Shown one piece after another: positions 59,801 to 64,000 of a DNA stretch of 64,000 nucleotides. Source of the DNA: Anaeramoeba flamelloides (taxonomy: Eukaryota > Metamonada > Anaeramoebidae); the NCBI GenBank assembly GCA_027625915.1, contig JANTQA010000060.1, positions 2,232,001-2,296,000 of the forward strand, in the 5' to 3' direction. The notes under the pieces were generated by a model. The model saw nothing but the letters and a program-made list of their open reading frames with translations, made no database searches and had not been told where the DNA came from. Position numbers and translations under genes: made by a program. Position 1 is the first letter of the stretch; the number at the start of each line of letters is the position of its first letter.

Positions 59801-62800
59801 AATGAAGATTATTTGAATCAAGATTACCAATATCAAGAAAACAATTTAGAACAAGATCAAAAACAGAAAGAAGAAAAAGACAATTATTTGGATCAAAACG
59901 AGAATGAAGAAAAAGAGAAAAATGAAAACATAAATGAAAACAAAAATAATGAAAATGAACCTCAAGTAAGTAATTTCCTTCTTGGTATTCTCGGTGGGGG
60001 TGATGGAGATGAAGTAGAAGAAGATGGGAATGAAAATGAGAATGAAAATTACCTAAATCAAGATTACCAATATCAAGAAAAGAATCAAGATCAAGAAGGC
60101 AATTTAGAACAAGATCAAGAACAGCAAGAAGAAAAAGACAATTATTTGGATCAAAATGAAAATAATATAAATGAAAATGAAAATTTAAATGAAAATGAAA
60201 CCAATGAAAATGAACCACAAGTAAGCAACTTTCTCCTTGATCTTCTTGGGGGTGGCGATGGAGATGAAGTAGAAGAAGAAGAAAATGAAAATGAGAATGA
60301 AAATTACCTAAATCAAGATTACCAATATCAAGAAAAGAATGAATATCAAGAAGATAATTTAGAACAAGATCAAGAACAGCAAGAAGAAAAAGAAAATAAT
60401 TTTGATCAAAACGAAAATAATATAAATGAAAATGAAAACATAAATGAAAACAATGAAAATGAACCACAAGTAAGTAATTTCCTTCTTGATCTTCTTGGAG
60501 GAGGTCGAGGTGATGATGAAGAAGTAGAAGAAGAAGGAAATGAAAATGAGAATGAAAATTACCTAAATCAAGATTACCAATATCAAGAAAACAATCAAGA
60601 TCAAGAAGGCAATTTAGAACAAGATCAAGAACAGCAAGAAGAAAAAGACAATTATTTGGATCAAAATGAAAATAATATAAATGAAAATGAAAATTTAAAT
60701 GAAAATGAAACCAATGAAAATGAACCTCAAGTAAGCAACTTTCTCCTTGATCTTCTTGGAGGAGGAGGTGATGATGATGAAGAGGAAGGTGAAGAAGAAA
60801 ATGAAAATGAAAATGACAATTATCTAAATCAAGATTACCAATACCAAGAAAATAATTGGGAAAAAGATCAACAGCAAGATGATGATTTGATTCAAAATGA
60901 TAAAAATGAAAATGAAAATGGAAATGAAAATAAATTTGATTACCATAACCAAGAAGACGAAAAACCCCAAATTAGTAATACGCTAACGGATATATTGGGA
61001 AATGTAAATTCAGAATTCACCAATAAATCTAATTTTAATAATGAAGAAAATTATAATACATTAAATCAAGATTATCAATATCAAGAACCTTATAATCCAG
61101 ATTTTTCGTTAGATCAAGTGTTACCACCAGAAGATGATATTATTGAAGAAAATCAATATGATTTATATTCCAAAGAAGCAAATGAAAATGATAATGAAAC
61201 AAAGGAAAAAGAAGAATGGGAAAAAGACCTTGATAAATCTAATGAAGAGAAACCTTCATTAGGTCTTAATTTATTAAGCATGTTTGCTGAAGACATTACA
61301 GAATATAAAGAAACAGAAGAAGAAGAAGAAAAGGAAGGAATAGAGGAAAAAGAAGAAATTGAAAATGAAAATGAAAATGAAACAAAAGAAGAAATAGATA
61401 ACAATTTAATTCAAAATGAAAATGAAAATGAAACAAAAGAAGAAATAGATAACTATTTAAATCAAAATTTGAATGAAAATGAAAACAAAAATGATGATCT
61501 AAATCTGAATCAAAATCAAGAAAATGAAAATCTATTATCGAACATTAGCATAAATGCCAATGAAGGAACTAATACCACCTCTCAAGTTGACAATGAAATT
61601 GACTTTTTATTAAATTCTATTAATGATTTAGACAATAATATCAATAACATGGGTGAAGATAAGTTGGGACTAACAGAAGAGCAATCTCAAAATGAAACCA
61701 ATTCTTTCAACAATGGATATGATAATAACAATAATAATAATAACGACGATTACAACAACAATGACAATAACGTTGTTGGGGAAATTGAAAAACCAATAGA
61801 AATTGAAAAATCAAAAATTATTTCTGAATTTGATAAATTAATGGACTCCATTCTTTCCGAGGAAACAAATGTTGAAGATACTCTTGAAAATACTAACGAT
61901 CAAGTATCTAAAGAAAATGAGGATAATATACAAAAAGATGGACCACTTGTTGGCAAAGCCAAACTAGACGAAACAGCGGTCAAATCAAAACTTGAAGAAT
62001 TAAGAAAATCCATATTCAAAAATAAATCCCCATTAAAATTAGATCAAAGTTCAACTTCTCGAACAATTAGAAATACAAATGAAAATTCAATGACTAAAAT
62101 GGAAAATTTAATGGAAAATATTTTAAACGAAACCTCACAACCAACAAAAAACTCAAAATTGACAACAACACCATCATCAGAAATAATAGAAACGGCGACG
62201 ATATCCTCAACAACAGTGTCTACATTAAAAAATGAGAGACACTTAGAAAATGAAAAAAAAAAAACAGATGAAAAGCCTAAAGATATAGCTGAAATAGATT
62301 TAGCTAATATTTTAACAATGGACGTATCTGAGATTGACAACATAATTCAATTACAAAATCCAAACATTTTTGAGTCCTTACAAGACGATGATGATGATGA
62401 TACAGTTAACATTGATAAATTAATACCAAACTTGACGACAAATAACCTTGAAGATTTTTTATATTCACTTGACCAAATCACAAAAGACATGCAACCCGTG
62501 ACACCCAATGATATGAATGATGACATCAAAATTAATGAAAAGGGTAAAAAGGATGAAGACATTAAAGATTCAGATACACTATTTTGGAATGAATTGCCAA
62601 TTTCTGTTAAGCAATATTTCGCTTTGGAACCCAAAAAGCAAGCCAAGCCTTGGAATGTTGAAGACCATTTAACAAAATCTTCCACACAACCACAAGCATC
62701 TTCAAACTCTATGAAAAAACAATTACCTATGAATTCGTCACAGCTACAATTAAATGAAAACAACAAGATTCTGAACAAGAATGAAAATATGCCTATAAAT

Positions 62801-63428
62801 AATGCCCAAATAATAACAGGTTCATCTTTAAAAAATATTATCCAGATACCGAATGAGAATAAGAATGTTAATAAGAATGCTAATAATAATAATAATAATA
62901 ATATCGATCAATTTGAGAACGGGCTCGGGAATGGATTTAATAATGAGTTCGATAATGAGTTCGATATTGAAAAAATGATTGACAATAATAATGAATCATT
63001 AAATACAGAAGAAGATATTATTGAAAAATGTTTAATAAATTTAAGAGATGGTCTTAAATATTGCTTTAAACATAAGATTATTGAAAATACACCCACTGCA
63101 ATCGCGGAATTTTTTTATCGTAGAAGTGAATTTTCGGCCGAATTAATTGGAAACTATTTTAATGCTCGGTAAGACTCTATTTCAATTTATCCTTTTTATT
63201 GTTCATCGTTTATTCATTCATTTTTTACTTTTCTTTTCTTTTCTTTTCATATCTTTTTTTTTTTTATTTCTTTGTTTACTTGTCAAAATGATTTCTTTAA
63301 ACATTTATTTATTTTATTTTAATTTTTTATTTATTGAAACATAATAGCGATCTGAAAACTGTCCATGTTTTAGAAAAATATACTAATCTTTTTTCATTCC
63401 AAAATCTTACCATTGTTCAAGCCCTTAG
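56807..63428 (+). CDS. Sec7-domain Arf guanine-nucleotide exchange factor with giant acidic repeat region (partial, continues past window)
   Basis: Exon 1 is 56807-63168 and exon 2 is 63348-63428, in phase (GTAAGA donor, AATAG acceptor, split Arg codon). A further GTAAAA donor at 63429 shows that it continues off the edge. The end of exon 1 (LRDGLKYCFKHKIIENTPTA, then IAEFFYRRSEFSAELIGNYF) and exon 2 (KTVHVLEKYTNLFSF, IVQAL) match the first third of a Sec7 domain (GI..LI...I..TP..IA.FL, IG.YL, VL..Y...F.F, QALR). Sec7 domains load GTP onto Arf at membranes; the catalytic Glu-containing FRLPGE loop would lie outside. The first 2,000 residues are Asn/Glu/Gln-rich and hold 15 copies of SNFLL(D/G)(I/L)LGG at residues about 62-1330, each followed by an acidic run and NQDYQYQE, plus one weak copy (PQISNTLTDILG). 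No other fold is visible there. Confidence 0.9.
56980..60990 (+). repeat. Tandem coding repeats of about 80-110 residues (15 SNFLLD(I/L)LGGG motifs)
   Basis: Each unit has the order (P)QVSNFLLDILGGG, acidic or Gly-rich linker, NYLNQDYQYQ, NLEQDQEQ and a NENENE-type spacer. The hydrophobic core is almost invariant while spacers vary. Variants are FLLGILGGG (units 8 and 12), SSFLLD (unit 9) and FLLDLLGGG (units 13-15). Blocks of several units are duplicated: about 57050-57590 is nearly identical to about 58097-58560 (offset 1,047 bases, 349 codons), and units 4 and 10 share the linker GGG(E)TEEDVQDNYQYQEDN. Confidence 0.95.
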
Positions 63429-63466
63429 GTAAAATTTTCTTATTCAATTTTTTTTTTTTTTTATAA

Positions 63467-63498
<32 letters not shown>

Positions 63499-64000
63499 TA
63501 AATTTAAATTTGAATTTGATTTAAATTCAAGATTAACATGAAAAGTATTTTTTAAAAACAATTTATTTTTTTTCAAGAAATTTATTACAAAATCCCATTC
63601 CAAAAATTTGGACACATTTTCAAAATTTTGATTGAAAACAATAATTTAAAATTTTGTAAAAGCACTGATCAACTATATTTTCAACATTATTCCGACTTTC
63701 AATAGTTTTCATTAATCTTCATTTAAAGGTTTATCAGTAAAATTTAAGCGGTATTTCATTGAACTGTTAATGGAATGTCCAATAATAAAAAAAAAAAATG
63801 ATGAAATTATTATTATTGCTATTGAAGAGGTATAAATTACACTCGAAATGTAATTTTACTTAAATTTCCCGAAAGGGAATTCAAGCTTAAAACCATAGAT
63901 TTCACGATTATTCAAGGGAAAGACACACCCAAATTTTATTTATCTTTTAAAAAGTAATAACAAAAAATTGAAAAGAAAAAAGAAAAAAGAAAAAAGGAAA
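63429..64000. other. Start of a further intron of the Arf-GEF gene; right window edge
   Basis: After the GTAAAA donor I see no continuation of the Sec7 domain (no FRLPGE-like peptide) before the edge. The stretch has an ATT repeat (63473-63498) and a solo left end of family 3 (CCCATTCCAAAAATTTGGAC, 63594). The next exon must lie outside the window or be too short to recognise. Confidence 0.6.

Noticed and set aside
58470-60467. Long minus-strand open frames (172 and 330 codons) rich in His/Leu/Phe
   Set aside because: They are antisense shadows of the Asn/Glu/Gln repeats of the Arf-GEF.

Overview
The window is very A+T-rich eukaryotic nuclear DNA from a protist. It holds seven protein genes with GT-AG introns, long homopolymers, and Asn/Lys/Asp/Glu-rich low-complexity inserts. 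Six of the seven genes are complete at the sequence level; the seventh runs off the right edge. Stops are mostly TAA (one TAG), so the standard code fits. The gene mix (a calponin-homology protein with many PH-like repeats, a large Arf-GEF, a protein resembling amoebal Sca1 scaffolds) suggests an amoeboid protist. An Anaeramoeba- or Amoebozoa-like organism is my guess, at low confidence.

Layout: ribosomal protein eL19 (1136-1870, +); a small coiled-coil protein with one intron (5823-6553, +); a giant CH plus PH-like-repeat protein (11261-17211, -); a class I histone deacetylase split by introns of 4.9 and 2.6 kb (24372-34082, +); a five-exon scaffold-like protein (37565-44865, +); a Slo/BK-type K+ channel in three exons with a 4.2 kb intron (47993-55657, -); and a Sec7-domain Arf-GEF with a huge repetitive acidic N-terminus (56807 to beyond 64000, +). 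I rebuilt exon structures from reading-frame phase and protein family similarity. Every junction reported is in phase, except two A9 runs in the CH/PH gene that shift frame.

About half of the window is non-coding. Much of it, inside introns and between genes, consists of old non-autonomous DNA-transposon-like repeats recognised by inverted ends and by copies within the window. They include a TA-flanked family with three copies, a roughly 700 bp family whose two copies flank the CH/PH gene in opposite orientation, a TTAA-flanked element, a 545 bp family with an internally duplicated second copy, several foldback elements, and a modular hairpin-cluster repeat found at about six sites, often downstream of genes. 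I see no rRNA, tRNA, CRISPR, intact transposase or virus-like element.

The genes do not form an operon or pathway. Several concern cytoskeleton and signalling scaffolds (CH/PH protein, Sca1-like protein), membrane traffic (Arf-GEF) and ion conductance (Slo channel); the others are housekeeping (eL19) and chromatin (HDAC).
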